64,000 nt of DNA from assembly GCA_021399435.1 (NCBI GenBank), contig JAJTUP010000016.1, positions 434,001 through 498,000 of the forward strand. The letters run 5' to 3'. The translations under genes were made by a program, and so were the position numbers. The stretch comes from Diaporthe sp. PMI_573 (taxonomy: Eukaryota; Ascomycota; Sordariomycetes; Diaporthales; Diaporthaceae). This document shows positions 10,938 to 21,523 of the stretch, one piece after another; position 1 is the first letter of the stretch; every line of letters starts with the position of its first letter. A model generated the notes under the pieces. It did not search any database, was not told where the DNA came from, and saw only the letters and a program-made list of their open reading frames with translations.

Positions 10938-11839
10938 GATTTGGTCGTAGGATGGGATTTGGAACTGCGGCCCTTGATCCGGAGACTCCGTTACCCAGCA
11001 AGGGTTGAATAGAACAAAGAGACAACCTCGGTTCCGTTCGTGTGTCGTCCATATACGGACAATTTCGCTTCGCAGTTGCCCAGGACGCGTACAGAGAATA
11101 CCATCTACGGTGCCAACTGCAGTAATGCCTTCCTGCTGTGTAAGAAGACGGTCTGTGGCAAGGAGTCAAGGTTCCATTAGCTACGTTTGAAACCCAGGTG
11201 ATGTCAATCAGCGGGGAAGTAGAATGGGTCACGAATCATGGGGAGGCTATTTGACCATCCGGGTGAAGCAGGCGGTGCAGGGAGGTCGTATGTAATGAAG
11301 ACAGCAGGCCAAAGAGCACTGCCAGACAGCCCGACTACTCAGCCTCTTGGATACGGGGATCCGTGAACATAATGGCTGTCTAAGCATCAACTCCATTTTG
11401 ATCCCTGACGGTAGTCTCGGAATTAGGGCAAGCAGGCTAAGCTAAAGTAAGAACATCCCTTTCTTTGGCCCGGTACGCGCATGATGGATGTCTGGACCGT
11501 TGGTGGAAATGGATAAACCAGCCTGGATCATGATCTTCGGCCCGCCGCCGCCTTACGAATCAATGATTCTGATCCACCGGGAATCCATGCGAGTGGCTCA
11601 ACGGGAGCTTATTGACGCCAGGGTCCTCCCTGCCGCTGCTTGGCCTCGATCCCCTGTGGGTCCCTCTCGCACCCCTCGGCCGCCGCGGTGAGAAGATATC
11701 CCATTTTTGGCGGTACTACTGGTGTAGGAAGCCAAAAGGCCATGTTCAACATGTGTGAAATTTTTTCGACTGAATTGTACAAAGACTTGGGCTGCTCAGC
11801 GCACTCAAAGCTGGCCCCTGAAAATTTAAGAAATGGATG
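10938..11839 (-). promoter_or_regulatory. Presumed promoter of regulator A; 3' flank of beta-lactamase-like gene
   Basis: The 902 bp contain no gene I can support. Two antisense-like open frames overlap the start of regulator A. The CGG-N5/6-CGGCCG element seen elsewhere in the cluster was not found here, so regulator A may not be controlled through it. Confidence 0.4.
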
Positions 11840-13192
11840 TCACGCCTCTCCATGATGCGCCCAGACCTCCCTCCAAAAATCGCCGAGAAGCTCTACACTC
11901 GTCGCATCTCCCGGGGGGAGCACCTGGCTCACGTAGATGGCACCCAAGCCGCTGGCCCGATTCACGAACCACCCAATATTAGGCATGCCATTCCATGTCA
12001 GTGTTTCCGCGGGGAGATTGGGCACGTCCTTCTGCACCACTAGGCCCCCCAAGCCAAAAGCCACATCAGGGTTGCCGGAGGTATCCCCGGTTAGCTGCTT
12101 GTGTAGGGACTGTATTGAATGTTGTTAGCTTGGGACGGAGAAGGCGATTGTGAAAGTTGAACCTACCTCTTGTTCTACGAGTCCTTTGTGTTGAGGTGTG
12201 CCAGGCTTGAATTGGGGGGTGAACATCTCCATCACTGACTCTTTCTCGAGAAGTGCTGGTTTCTCTTTCAACAGGTCTTTCAGGATGGCGATGAAGTCTG
12301 AAGTGGATGCGATTAGACCCATGCCGCCGCTATCATTCCGAGCATACAGCGGGAACGGCGAAGGGATCGGAGTTAGCTCTCCCGTATCGGACCGGCGCCA
12401 CATCTGGGCCAAATCAGCCATGATGTCGGGTCGTGTTGCTGGACGAAAAGTGGATCTTTCTAGACCAAGGGGTTTGAACAGCTTTCTCTGCATGTAGGCC
12501 GCTAACTTGGTGTTATTGAGCCTCTCCACCAGCATACCAGCCCAGTCTAAGCCTGCACCGTAGACCCAGCTGGTCCCGGGCTCGAAGAGCAGCGGTACGC
12601 AATAGGCCTCGGGAGCTTTCCCGCTCATTACCATTGGTGATTCCCCTCTGGATTCACGCCATGCCACGAGGACCGGGTGCATAGCGTCGTAGGACAGGCC
12701 ACTGGTGTGGGTTAACAGATGGCGCAGTGTGATCTTGTTCTTGGCGGGAAGCAGCTCGAAAGTTCCGTCCGGCTTTGACTTGATGATACTCGGATCCTGG
12801 AGTTCTGACAATATTCCGTCGACCGGATCGTCGAGCTCGATCATGCGATTCTCAACGCATTGTAACACGGCTATTGTTGTGAGTAATTTGGAGCAGGAAA
12901 AGCCCCAGAAAGGACTGTTGAGGTCGATCTGCTCGCCTTTCTCCTGCTTGAGTTGTCCCTTGGCTGTGCTATAGAAAACGCCTACAATTGTGTGAGAGTG
13001 GGGACCAGATAGTTGTCTGGGGAACATACCGTCACTGTTGAACGCAGCTAGAACAACGCCTGGGAGACCTGATGATGGGTTGCTCGTGAGACATTCTAGG
13101 GTTTCTTCGCACTTCAGCTGCATGGTTGCGGTTGTACGACGATTAAAAAGGTAACTCTTGTGAAAATCTGCTCCCGTTAAGAAACTGTCCAT
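11840..13192 (-). CDS. Serine beta-lactamase-like hydrolase/transesterase, 415 aa
   Basis: Coding exons are 13030-13192, 12167-12981 and 11840-12109. The first intron is 48 bp and frame-neutral, but has a GTATGT donor and a TTGTAG acceptor and removes non-conserved sequence. The class C beta-lactamase/esterase serine motif is at residues 83-86 (SCSK, S-x-x-K), with a later tyrosine in WVYGAGLDW in the position of the catalytic tyrosine. Fungal members include esterases and LovD-type acyltransferases, and true beta-lactam hydrolysis is not implied. No signal peptide is obvious, so it is probably cytosolic. It lies between the two paralogous Zn2Cys6 regulators and shares a 272 bp divergent promoter with the second. 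It may hydrolyse an ester of the cluster's substrate. Confidence 0.87.
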
Positions 13193-13464
13193 GCACTGGC
13201 AAAATGATGCTAGAAGGACTCTGTTATCCTTCTAGATTGATCGATTAGAATGTTATTTTATTCCGAAACCTGATTACTTTACGGCTCGCTTCATGTTGAA
13301 ATTTTGGGAGCCTATTTTCCCACATCTTTCTGCTCGGTTACTTCGGCCGATGCCCCAAACCTTGCCCTTTACGTCCACAGGGCTCAAAGCTGCGAGTAGC
13401 TGGCTCTCGGCCGGGACCCAGGAAAATTACTTTTTATTGGACCTTCTGCAGTTTGGCATCGAAT
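13193..13464. promoter_or_regulatory. Divergent promoter of beta-lactamase-like gene and regulator B
   Basis: The 272 bp between the two start codons contain a CGG-N6-CGGCCG element at 13335-13349, 130 bp before the start of regulator B. This would allow co-regulation of both genes and self-regulation of regulator B, which is inferred. Confidence 0.5.
13335..13349 (+). promoter_or_regulatory. CGG-N6-CGGCCG element (putative Zn2Cys6 operator)
   Basis: CGG at 13335-13337, six bases, then the palindrome CGGCCG at 13344-13349, in the divergent promoter of the beta-lactamase-like and regulator B genes. Confidence 0.45.
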
Positions 13465-16137
13465 ATGCCGGCCTCTCTAACTGCCCAGACCCAGCGCCAA
13501 CCATACCGACAAGGCCAAAGTAATATGTCGCAACAAACCACATCCAGCCAGGTGCCCTTCACGGACAAGGCCACTGCCACCAACGTAGCTCCAAAGCATA
13601 CCAGCAATGCTGGCCGGAAGCGACGCTCATGCTTTATGTGTAGCAAGAGGAAAGTCAAATGCGACAAGCAGAAGCCATGCATCTGCTGCGTCAAGGCTGG
13701 GATTGAATGTGTCTTCCCAAACAACGCAACGAACCGGAACGAGGCCGGAATGAGCCCAGAGCTAGTCGAAATGATTCAAAGGCTCGAGAAGGCGGTGCAA
13801 ACACTGGGTCCAAAGGAATCTGACAGTTCCACGATCGTACCGTCAACGGGGCATCATGCATTCTCTCATGATGGTGGCCCTCAAACAGAACTCCGACCAC
13901 CCTCGGCCCCAAGTCCTACAACGAAAAGCGTAGTGGCGAAGACTGCTGCTGGGCTCAATGACCAGGGGGTTGCGATTGGATCCGAGAAGCGCAGTCAAGG
14001 TATTGAACCAAGGCGCAAAGCTCCAAGTGTAGCATCGAGCCACGGAGAGAGCCCGGGCAAAATTGTTCGCGATCATGGAAGAGACACATACGTGAGACGC
14101 TGGTTCTGGGACGATGGAAATACCGAGGTGAGATGTCATAAGACGTTTTTCTTAGTTCTTCGTTAATTGTTTGCAGATGGACACCTGCTCTCCGTCAGAC
14201 ACAGACAGCGAACATGGCCATCAAGACCATGGTGCGTGCCAGCATTCCTCGACAGGTCAAACCACCGGAATAACAGGTAGCTCGAGAGAAAAGGTCACGC
14301 AGATACTGGCCGATCAGAAGATGAATCTTTGGAGCATATATAAAGAAAGAGTCGAGCCCTTGACCAAGCTATTGCATCTACCATCACTCGAGCAGGCCGT
14401 TGTCGGGTCGAATAGATTGGACGCTGCCGACGGCATGCAGTGCGTTCTTTTAGCGATCTACTACGGAGCCGTGACCAGTTTGGGCGAGGAGGAATGCGTT
14501 ATAATATTCGGTGACGGACAATCACAAGTCCTCTCTCGTATGCGCGAGCAGCTGGAAGAACTGTTCGCCAAGACCTCGCTCCTCCATACTGGCGACATCC
14601 GACCTTTGCAGGCCCTTACTTTATACCTCGTGTTTCTGCGGCATCACGAACCGCGAAAGTCTTGGAAGTTATCGGGTCTAGCTATTAGGCTGGCCCAAAA
14701 TTTTGGACTGCACCGGGAGGACAGTTTCTCTGGGCTCACGGAGTTCGAGACGGAGATGCGTCGGAGGCTTTGGTGGCAATTGGCTACCATGGATGCCCCG
14801 TCCGCGGAGGACTACTCTGGGGAATACAACTTGTAAGCATGTTGGAAAGCAAATATGTTCCATCTCGTAACTTGTGGTAATCTGACTTGCATTCTGTAGA
14901 TTGGAGATGAGCAGTTTCGATACCCACCCGCCTCAGAACCTTAACGACGCGCAACTCGATCCCGCAATGACGCAGTATCCACCGAAGGCAGCGGGCATTA
15001 CCGAGATGACTTTCACACTGGCAAGCTGTCAAATTACCAACATGTACCGTTGCATAGCCGACTCGAGGAGGGAGTGTGGGAACACGGGTAAAGGTTATGC
15101 GGACCTTACGCCCCAGGAGCGGGCAGACTGGATCAGAGATTGCGAATCGAACTTCTCGGAGAGGTTCCTCAGAGACTGTTCTCCGACCAATTCGTTTCAC
15201 TGGGTAAGGCATACCTGGACTCAATTGTCTATATGAATCAAATGAGGAAAACTAACATTCGACGCCCCAGGTTACTGTCATCCTCACTAAGATGCTCTTC
15301 CACAAGGTTCGGCTGCATGGATGTAATCCTCTGCAAGATGTGGAAGCCATGCCAGAGGAAACCTGCGAGAGACTATTCCTCGTCGCAGTTGAAGTCATAG
15401 AACTCAACTACAAGCTTCGGACTGACCCGCGGACACGCCCATGGCTCTGGCTCTTCAGCTCTTACACCCAATGGCACGCCTTTTCACTGGTTCTCGTGTG
15501 GCTACGAATGAAGCCGCTGCGTAAGAACTCTCGCCGTGCATGGGAGGCGGTCGAGAAGGCTATCGTGCTACGTTGGGAGCATCCCGTCTCACTGCTGAAT
15601 GGCAGGAAACCCCAGCAGTGGAGATCCATCATTAGGCTACTCGAAAAGGCGCGAGCCGCACGACGAAAAGCTTCGAGCAATCGAGCTAGACGCGGTTCAA
15701 GGAATCCAAACTTCACGGATCAAACTTTCGTCGGGGAACTTTCGGGTTCAGTATCCACGGCAGCCTCCGCGGTAACGAGTCAAAGGTCTTGGCCTAGCGA
15801 GACAGATGCTTCCAAGGTTTCCAGTTGCCAGAGCCTAATGCGGTCGCAACCGCATGCTCAAGAGCAGCTGAACGCTAGGCCACCCAAACTTAGTGCTATT
15901 GGTCCTCCGACTTCTTCAGGTGGCACTTCGGACAACTCAACATCAGCGACGCGGGTCAACGAGACGAATCAAAACCCCTGGGCTCTGACGAGTGAAAGCA
16001 CATTGGCTGATTGCTCTATTGATAGCATGGCCGACGCGGTGTCCGACCCGGATTTCATGATGATGGATGGTCAGTTTTCTGTTGATGACTTCGAAGGCTT
16101 GCAGGACCTCGCATTTCTCGACGACCTAATCTACTAG
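13465..16137 (+). CDS. Zn2Cys6 fungal transcription factor, 829 aa (paralogue B)
   Basis: Coding exons are 13465-14127, 14177-14832, 14900-15203 and 15271-16137. The start is the first ATG of the frame. The zinc cluster is at C56, C59, C66, C72, C75 and C82 with canonical spacing, plus an extra cysteine at 74, and is followed by basic and coiled-coil-like sequence. The fungal transcription factor middle domain follows (LAIRLAQNFGLHRED, EMRRRLWW). Shared blocks with regulator A, such as GKIVRDHGRDTY here against GKLVRDDGRQRY there, and matching intron positions show that one is a duplicate of the other. The C-terminus is acidic and Ser/Thr-rich, consistent with an activation region. It is nuclear and a likely cluster regulator. 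Confidence 0.9.
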
Positions 16138-16881
16138 TAATGTGAACTATTTCTGGGGATTGGGGGTGTGACCAATCAATTTACTTTTCTAGTGTCCTGG
16201 TGTGCCCTGAAGAATACTTAATAGTAGTGCACCTGTCCATTCTGTAAGAATACCCAGTATGATCACCAACCATGGGGCAAAGGATGACTCTGGGGTTTAT
16301 GTGATGTCTTTTAAACTTTTCTAGATTGAATGTCTGGCGCTATGTAAATTTCCACTGCAAATACCCTGGAAATACCTCATCTAATGATGTCCTTTTACTG
16401 TCAAGTATCCTGTACATGCTCAGGTGTGGCAACCAAAATCGCGCATGTTGATATATGCAACGCGAAAGATTCTACGTGTTTTGCATCTCACATACGACCT
16501 GAGACCCACGAAGAACATTTACAAGAGTCTTCCTGTCTTCTGGGAAACTTGTTGAAATGTCACGGGTCGGACTTTCGGCCGGCGGAGTGGGTTCCCGGCC
16601 AACCCAGTGTTTCCGCCTTGTTAGATTTCCCGATGGTGATTAGGTACGGTCCACGGTGTGGTCTCCCTCTCTTGGGTCGAGCCAATCAAAGGAGCACAGA
16701 ATGGGCTGACTCCGACCTATTTCTGAAGTATTCAGAACTGAGCCTGGTCGCCCCGCTGAGGTGACGTTGACTCTTTTGGTACTGAGCCAACCTGAACATG
16801 TTATAGTTGCTAGGAAACCCAGGCCAATTTCCACTACCACGCTCAACCTTTTGCCTTCACTCCTCCTGTGAGCAAACAAAC
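16138..16881 (+). promoter_or_regulatory. Intergenic region with presumed P450 promoter
   Basis: No gene is supported here. A CGG-N5-CGGCCG element at 16568-16581 lies about 300 bp upstream of the P450 start, with further CCGG-rich sequence up to about 16605. Confidence 0.45.
16568..16581 (+). promoter_or_regulatory. CGG-N5-CGGCCG element (putative Zn2Cys6 operator)
   Basis: CGG at 16568-16570, ACTTT, then CGGCCG at 16576-16581, in the same orientation as the downstream P450 gene. Confidence 0.45.
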
Positions 16882-18620
16882 ATGCTCATACTCACTTTAC
16901 CTGTTGCCGCGGCCGTGGCCGTCTTAGCCTACGGAGTGGTCTGGGTCGTTGTTGATTACGTTCGCATCTTGCGGCTCAGGCGGCGGATGGCACCAGGCCC
17001 ATTTCCGCTCCCTCTTTTCGGCAACATATTTCAAATACCCACTAGCAAACAGTGGGAGAAGTTTGCAGAGTGGTCAATAAAATACGACAGCCCCATCATC
17101 ACCGTCTGGGATGGCCATACACCGGTTGCTATTTGCAACGATGCTTGGTCCATGTCAAATTTGTGCGACAAGCGAGCAAACATATTCTCATCCCGAGCAG
17201 TGAAAACGCTTACTGGCAAGGTCTTTGGATTGAATAAGTTCAATCAAGCTGGCCTGGCCTACGGGGATCAGTGGCGCTTGCATCGCAGACTTACTGTAAG
17301 CTTCTTCTCTTGCAGGTTACTAGTAGCTTGATACTGATTCCGCCGTTAGCACTCGGCCGCCAATGCCCAGGTCGCCCAGACATACAGGAGTATGCAAGCG
17401 AATGAGGCGAAGCTCTTTGTCAATGAGTGCCTCGAGGACCCTGAGAGATTTGTCGAAGGCGCGCTGCGATTCACCGTTTCCATCGTATCGGTCATTGCCT
17501 GGGGGCGTCGGATCGGGAGCGAAACGGATAATGTCCTCAAGGTTGCCCAGGCGTTCGTCGGTAGTGCCAATCTCGGGTTCCCAGGGAAGACATACACCGA
17601 GGCAATTCCCATCCTCGCTTCCATGCCTTCGTGGCTGAATCCGCTCCCGGGCCAGCTCAGGAAGCTTGCCGATACCTCCAACAAGTATTTCTACGCCTTA
17701 TCCGTCGAGGGAGCTGATGCACCGCAGGACAACTTTGCGAAGCGGCTGCTGAAGGAGAAGGAAGAGCATGGTCTGAGTAAAGTCGAGATTGCCAACCTGA
17801 CAGGGAATTTCATCGGTGCCGGGGTCGACACTACGACCAGCACGATGTTAACATTTGTGCTGGCCATGTGTCTCAATCCAGACGTCCAACGGAAGGCTCA
17901 GGAGGAGATCGACCGTGTTACAGGGCATGAGCGCTACCCGGACTGGTCTGATGAGACCAGTCTCCCCTACCTGGCCGCCATTGTTAATGAAACGTTGAGA
18001 TGGCGGCCTGCGTTTGCCCTGGGTGGCCCACCACACGCACCTACCGAGGATGACGTATACAACGGCCACCTGTTCCCAAAGGGAACAGCCATTATTGGCA
18101 ACCTGTACGCGATCTCCAGGAACCCCCGGGAGTATCCGCAACCTGAGAGGTTCTGGCCAGAACGATTCCTCGACGATTTTGACCGCCCAGCTTATCCAAA
18201 CACAAAGGGTCACAACACGTTTGGCTGGGGCAGACGTGTGTGTAGCGGTGAATCACTGGCTCAGCAGAGCTTATACTTCACCATAGTGTCTCTGCTGTGG
18301 GCTTTCCATATCCGTCCAGGATTGGATGATCAGGTGGGTATTTCTAAGAAATTTGTACAAGGCACTGGCTGACAGATCTTCAACAGGGGATCGAGGTCTC
18401 TCTAGACCCAGATGCGTATACTGTGTCCCAGGTGAACAGACCGCTGCCATTTAAAGTGCGGCTGATACCAAGATCCGAGACGATCGCGAACCTTGTGAAG
18501 CAAGCGGCGGAGGATGCAAGATCAGAATTGCATGCCTACGATGCGGAGACAAAAGTCACCTTTGAGAGCGCCCAGTCCGTGTCGCTTGACATGCCGATTG
18601 CGCATTCGGAGAAGAATTAG
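16882..18620 (+). CDS. Cytochrome P450 monooxygenase, 543 aa
   Basis: Coding exons are 16882-17295, 17350-18333 and 18387-18620, all phase 0. An N-terminal hydrophobic anchor (about residues 2-28) is followed by a basic stretch and the proline-rich PGPFPLPLFGN hinge, so it is a microsomal membrane-bound enzyme. The I-helix oxygen-binding motif is at about 294-301 (AGVDTTTS), the ExxR pair at E352 and R355, and the haem cysteine at about C436 in FGWGRRVCSG. It resembles the OrdA/CYP64-like group of fungal P450s; the family assignment is approximate. It would hydroxylate or O-demethylate the cluster's aromatic substrate using the general NADPH-P450 reductase. The ~60-residue tail beyond the usual end is hydrophilic. 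Confidence 0.92.
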
Positions 18621-19162
18621 TTGCTTCGGAGTTACGAGATGGAAAGATATCTATGTATAGCAAGGAGGAGGAGGAGAGCACAGAGTAGACGGAGAGGCAG
18701 GGGCACGGCCCAGGACGTATTATATCTTGACAGAATGCAAATGGGAGTTAGCGGGTGCTCAGAGAGAGCTAATTTCTATAGCCACTTAAGAACATTTCTC
18801 CCAAAATCGATACCGTTGTCTGCTCTTTGACAAGTCTTCGTGTGGCAGCGGAAACTTTTTTGATCGTGCCTATGGTTTCACCCATGAAAAGCCGGACGAA
18901 ATCCTCAACTGGCTGATGAAACTTGCTTGGAACTATCTTCGAATTCCAACGTGATCGGAACAGCTTTCAATGCAATGAGAAGTTATTAGCAGAGCTTCTG
19001 ATTCATGAGCAAGGAGATCGACTTAGAGGCCAACTACAACGCACAGGCTGGAACACAAGACAATTGGAGACAATTTTTGATTAAAAATAACTAAACCTTT
19101 TCAGATGTATGAAACCGAGATTTGACGGATACCTCCAAAACACAACCGAATAAATTCCCATA
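18621..19162. other. Convergent intergenic region between P450 and Rieske genes
   Basis: The 542 bp lie between two converging genes and presumably hold both 3' untranslated regions and terminators. A short open frame after the P450 stop (18621-18830) has no family resemblance. Confidence 0.45.
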
Positions 19163-20565
19163 TCACCATGATAGTCCTTCTGGCGCGTTGGTTCCATTGT
19201 GAACAGAGTTCCCGCACACACCACGACAAAACACCTCATCTTCCTCAGATGCCGACTGAACCAGAGCCCTACGAGCAGGCCACCACTCAGCGCCACGCTT
19301 CTTCTCCTCGTCTACATGATCACGCAGAATCTTCTTCACCAGACCGACAACGTAGGTGACCCCCTCCTCGACATCCGGGTGGAAGGGACCCGTCGTGTAC
19401 GTGTCACTGTTCAGGTTGGCCTGGGCGCCGTTGGCAAGCCACTTGTCCTCACCCTCGACCTGCGCGAAAAAGTCCAGCTTTTCCTTCAGCTCCTCCGGCG
19501 TCGCTGTCTTTGACCGGTATACTTCGTATCGCATCAGGCTGGTGGTTGCCGATGTCGGGATGATGGACATCATATAGAAGAATATGGGGCTGGAAGGGAG
19601 CATCAGCTTGGTTGTCAAGGAGGGGAAGTCGTATGACTCACGTCAAAGTAATTGAGGCGTTTGGAAACATGTAAGTTGGGCTGACTGAGCTCGAACGCTC
19701 TTCGCCTTTTCCACCGAGATGCTCGACCCAGTATTTCTGACAGCCATACACCATTTGCCTGTTGCCCTGGAAGAAAGGAGCGAGTCCTGGGTGGGCGGTT
19801 GGGCAATGGTAGCACTTAACCACCAAGTTAGCGATCTCGCTCCAAAAGATCATACCGTGTCACAAACCTCATTGTAGTTCTCGATTAGAGTTTTCCAGTT
19901 GAACTTGCCCTCCATCGACCAGGTGTGGTCATACTCGTAATTGCTCATGTCGAAGTTCTTCAACCGCGGCTGCTTGTCCACACCCCCGAACTGCTCATCC
20001 CAGCTGAAGGCCGGTTTTTCAGCAGCATCCAGGTTGACCCAAAGAAATCCGAGATCGTCAATGTGAGTATGTACTTTATACAGCTTGTAGTCTTCCTTAT
20101 CGAAACCATCCACCTGGTCAAAGCGCGGGGCCTTGGCCAGGTTTCCATTCATACTGTACGACCATCCTATTTGGTCAGCGCGGGGGTTTAAAGTTCAAGA
20201 CGCAAGTAAGTCATACCGTGGTATTTACACGAGAGCACCATCGCCTTTCCGGCATCTTGATGGACTATTGGAAATGCCCTGTGTCGACACACGTTGAGGA
20301 ACGCGTTTATGCTCCCTGCCCGGTCTCTGATGATGAAGAAAGGGTACCCAGCCATTTCATAGCGGGCGTACTTGCCAGGCTCGTTGAACTGACAAGAGTG
20401 TGAGATCAAGATCCATGATTTGCTGAATATGGCCCGCCGCTCTAACTGGTAGAAGCCCGGCTCACGGTACCACGATGCGGGAAGAGTGCTCTGCATATTG
20501 ACCTGCAATGACTGTTCTTCGTGACTGTAGGTTAATTTCCAACCGAAATCAAGATACCATAACAT
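19163..20565 (-). CDS. Rieske non-haem iron oxygenase, alpha-subunit type, 419 aa
   Basis: Coding exons are 20217-20565, 19856-20166, 19642-19814 and 19163-19589. The [2Fe-2S] ligands are C93-x-H95 and C113-x2-H116. The mononuclear iron site is visible as D219, H223 and H228 in the CYHCPTAH region, giving the D-x3-H-x4-H pattern of choline-monooxygenase and aromatic ring-hydroxylating oxygenases. A very short 41 bp intron, with a GCTAAC branch-like sequence, sits directly before this site. The start could also be the ATG at 20496, which would remove 23 residues. No ferredoxin or reductase gene is visible nearby, so the electron donor must be encoded elsewhere. Likely role: ring hydroxylation, demethylation or other oxygenation feeding the extradiol step. 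Confidence 0.88.
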
Positions 20566-20636
20566 TAACAACTATCAAATAATTTGACCTTCGACTTTTG
20601 CATAGATCTTTTGGATCGACACTGTAGTCCTCTGTC

Positions 20637-20650
20637 CGGCCGAGGCCCCG
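20637..20650 (-). promoter_or_regulatory. CGG-N5-CGGCCG element (putative Zn2Cys6 operator)
   Basis: The plus strand reads CGGCCG, AGGCC, CCG. It lies 72 bp upstream of the Rieske oxygenase ATG at 20565. Confidence 0.45.
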
Positions 20651-20841
20651 TTGACTGGAGTTTGGTGCCGAATATGGCCTTCAAGTGACGGCTCGTCAGA
20701 CACTTCGAGCTTGGCCCTGCTTCGGCAACAAGCCACCTCTACGAAACCTCCTCCTAGAATACCGTAATTCGGTCTCGTTGTACAAGAGGGTCCGAATGGA
20801 CTTCTGGGCTCCACTACGCTCACGTCGCTAGCTCGGGTTTG

Positions 20842-20855
20842 CGGCCGAACCTCCG
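20842..20855 (-). promoter_or_regulatory. CGG-N5-CGGCCG element (putative Zn2Cys6 operator)
   Basis: The plus strand reads CGGCCG, AACCT, CCG. It lies 277 bp upstream of the Rieske oxygenase ATG and is the second copy in the same promoter. Confidence 0.45.
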
Positions 20856-21523
20856 TCAAATGTGGCCCGAATCCTGGTCAGCCCCGGGTTCCCGAGTCAG
20901 CCAAACTCCACATATAGTCCACCACAACGCACAAACGAACACATACGGCCATAGACACAGGAAAATACGGGATCCCGTCCGCTCTCCCATAGTCAAGCCT
21001 GTGATCGCTGGATTAGTAGTTGGGTCGGTGACGACCAGCGAATACCCGGTGCTGTATGTTTTTGCAATTTTTGTTGATATTTTTGACAATCTGTTCTTCG
21101 CTTGGAAGATGTCAATTTTCTCTTCTCGTGCATTTTGACACGAATCAACACGTCGTGGTCCTCGCTTTGTTGCCAGAATATTCTAGGACGGTCCTTGGCC
21201 ACTCCCCAAGTCGAAAATATCCTTCGGAAAAAAACGCTTGAGCAAAGACGGGACAGGGACAGGGACAGGTTGAATATGTTTAAGGTTCGGAAGGAATGAG
21301 AGTCAGGCACTGTCTTAACGATATTAGCAGATGGTCTTATCGTCAAGGGGCTGCGAGCAGCGTGTACTTCGACTAGCTATGATATTCCAACAGCGCCGAC
21401 GACGACATTCCAAAACCGGAGATTCCTGCCACTCGTGGCTAAGGGCAAGGACGCAGCGGCGCCGCACGTTTCGGAATCTATTCTGTAGCGGCAGAAATCC
21501 ACCTCAGGAGCAGAGCCTTAGAT

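Larger units (their letters stand above)
20566..21523 (-). promoter_or_regulatory. Presumed promoter of Rieske oxygenase; 3' flank of second SDR
   Basis: No coding region is supported in these 958 bp. Two copies of CGG-N5-CGGCCG occur on the minus strand at 20637-20650 and 20842-20855, oriented towards the Rieske gene. Confidence 0.5.

Noticed and set aside
12982..13029. Reading the beta-lactamase-like gene without its first intron
   Set aside because: The frame stays open, but the 16 extra residues do not fit the family and the splice sites are good, so I keep the intron.
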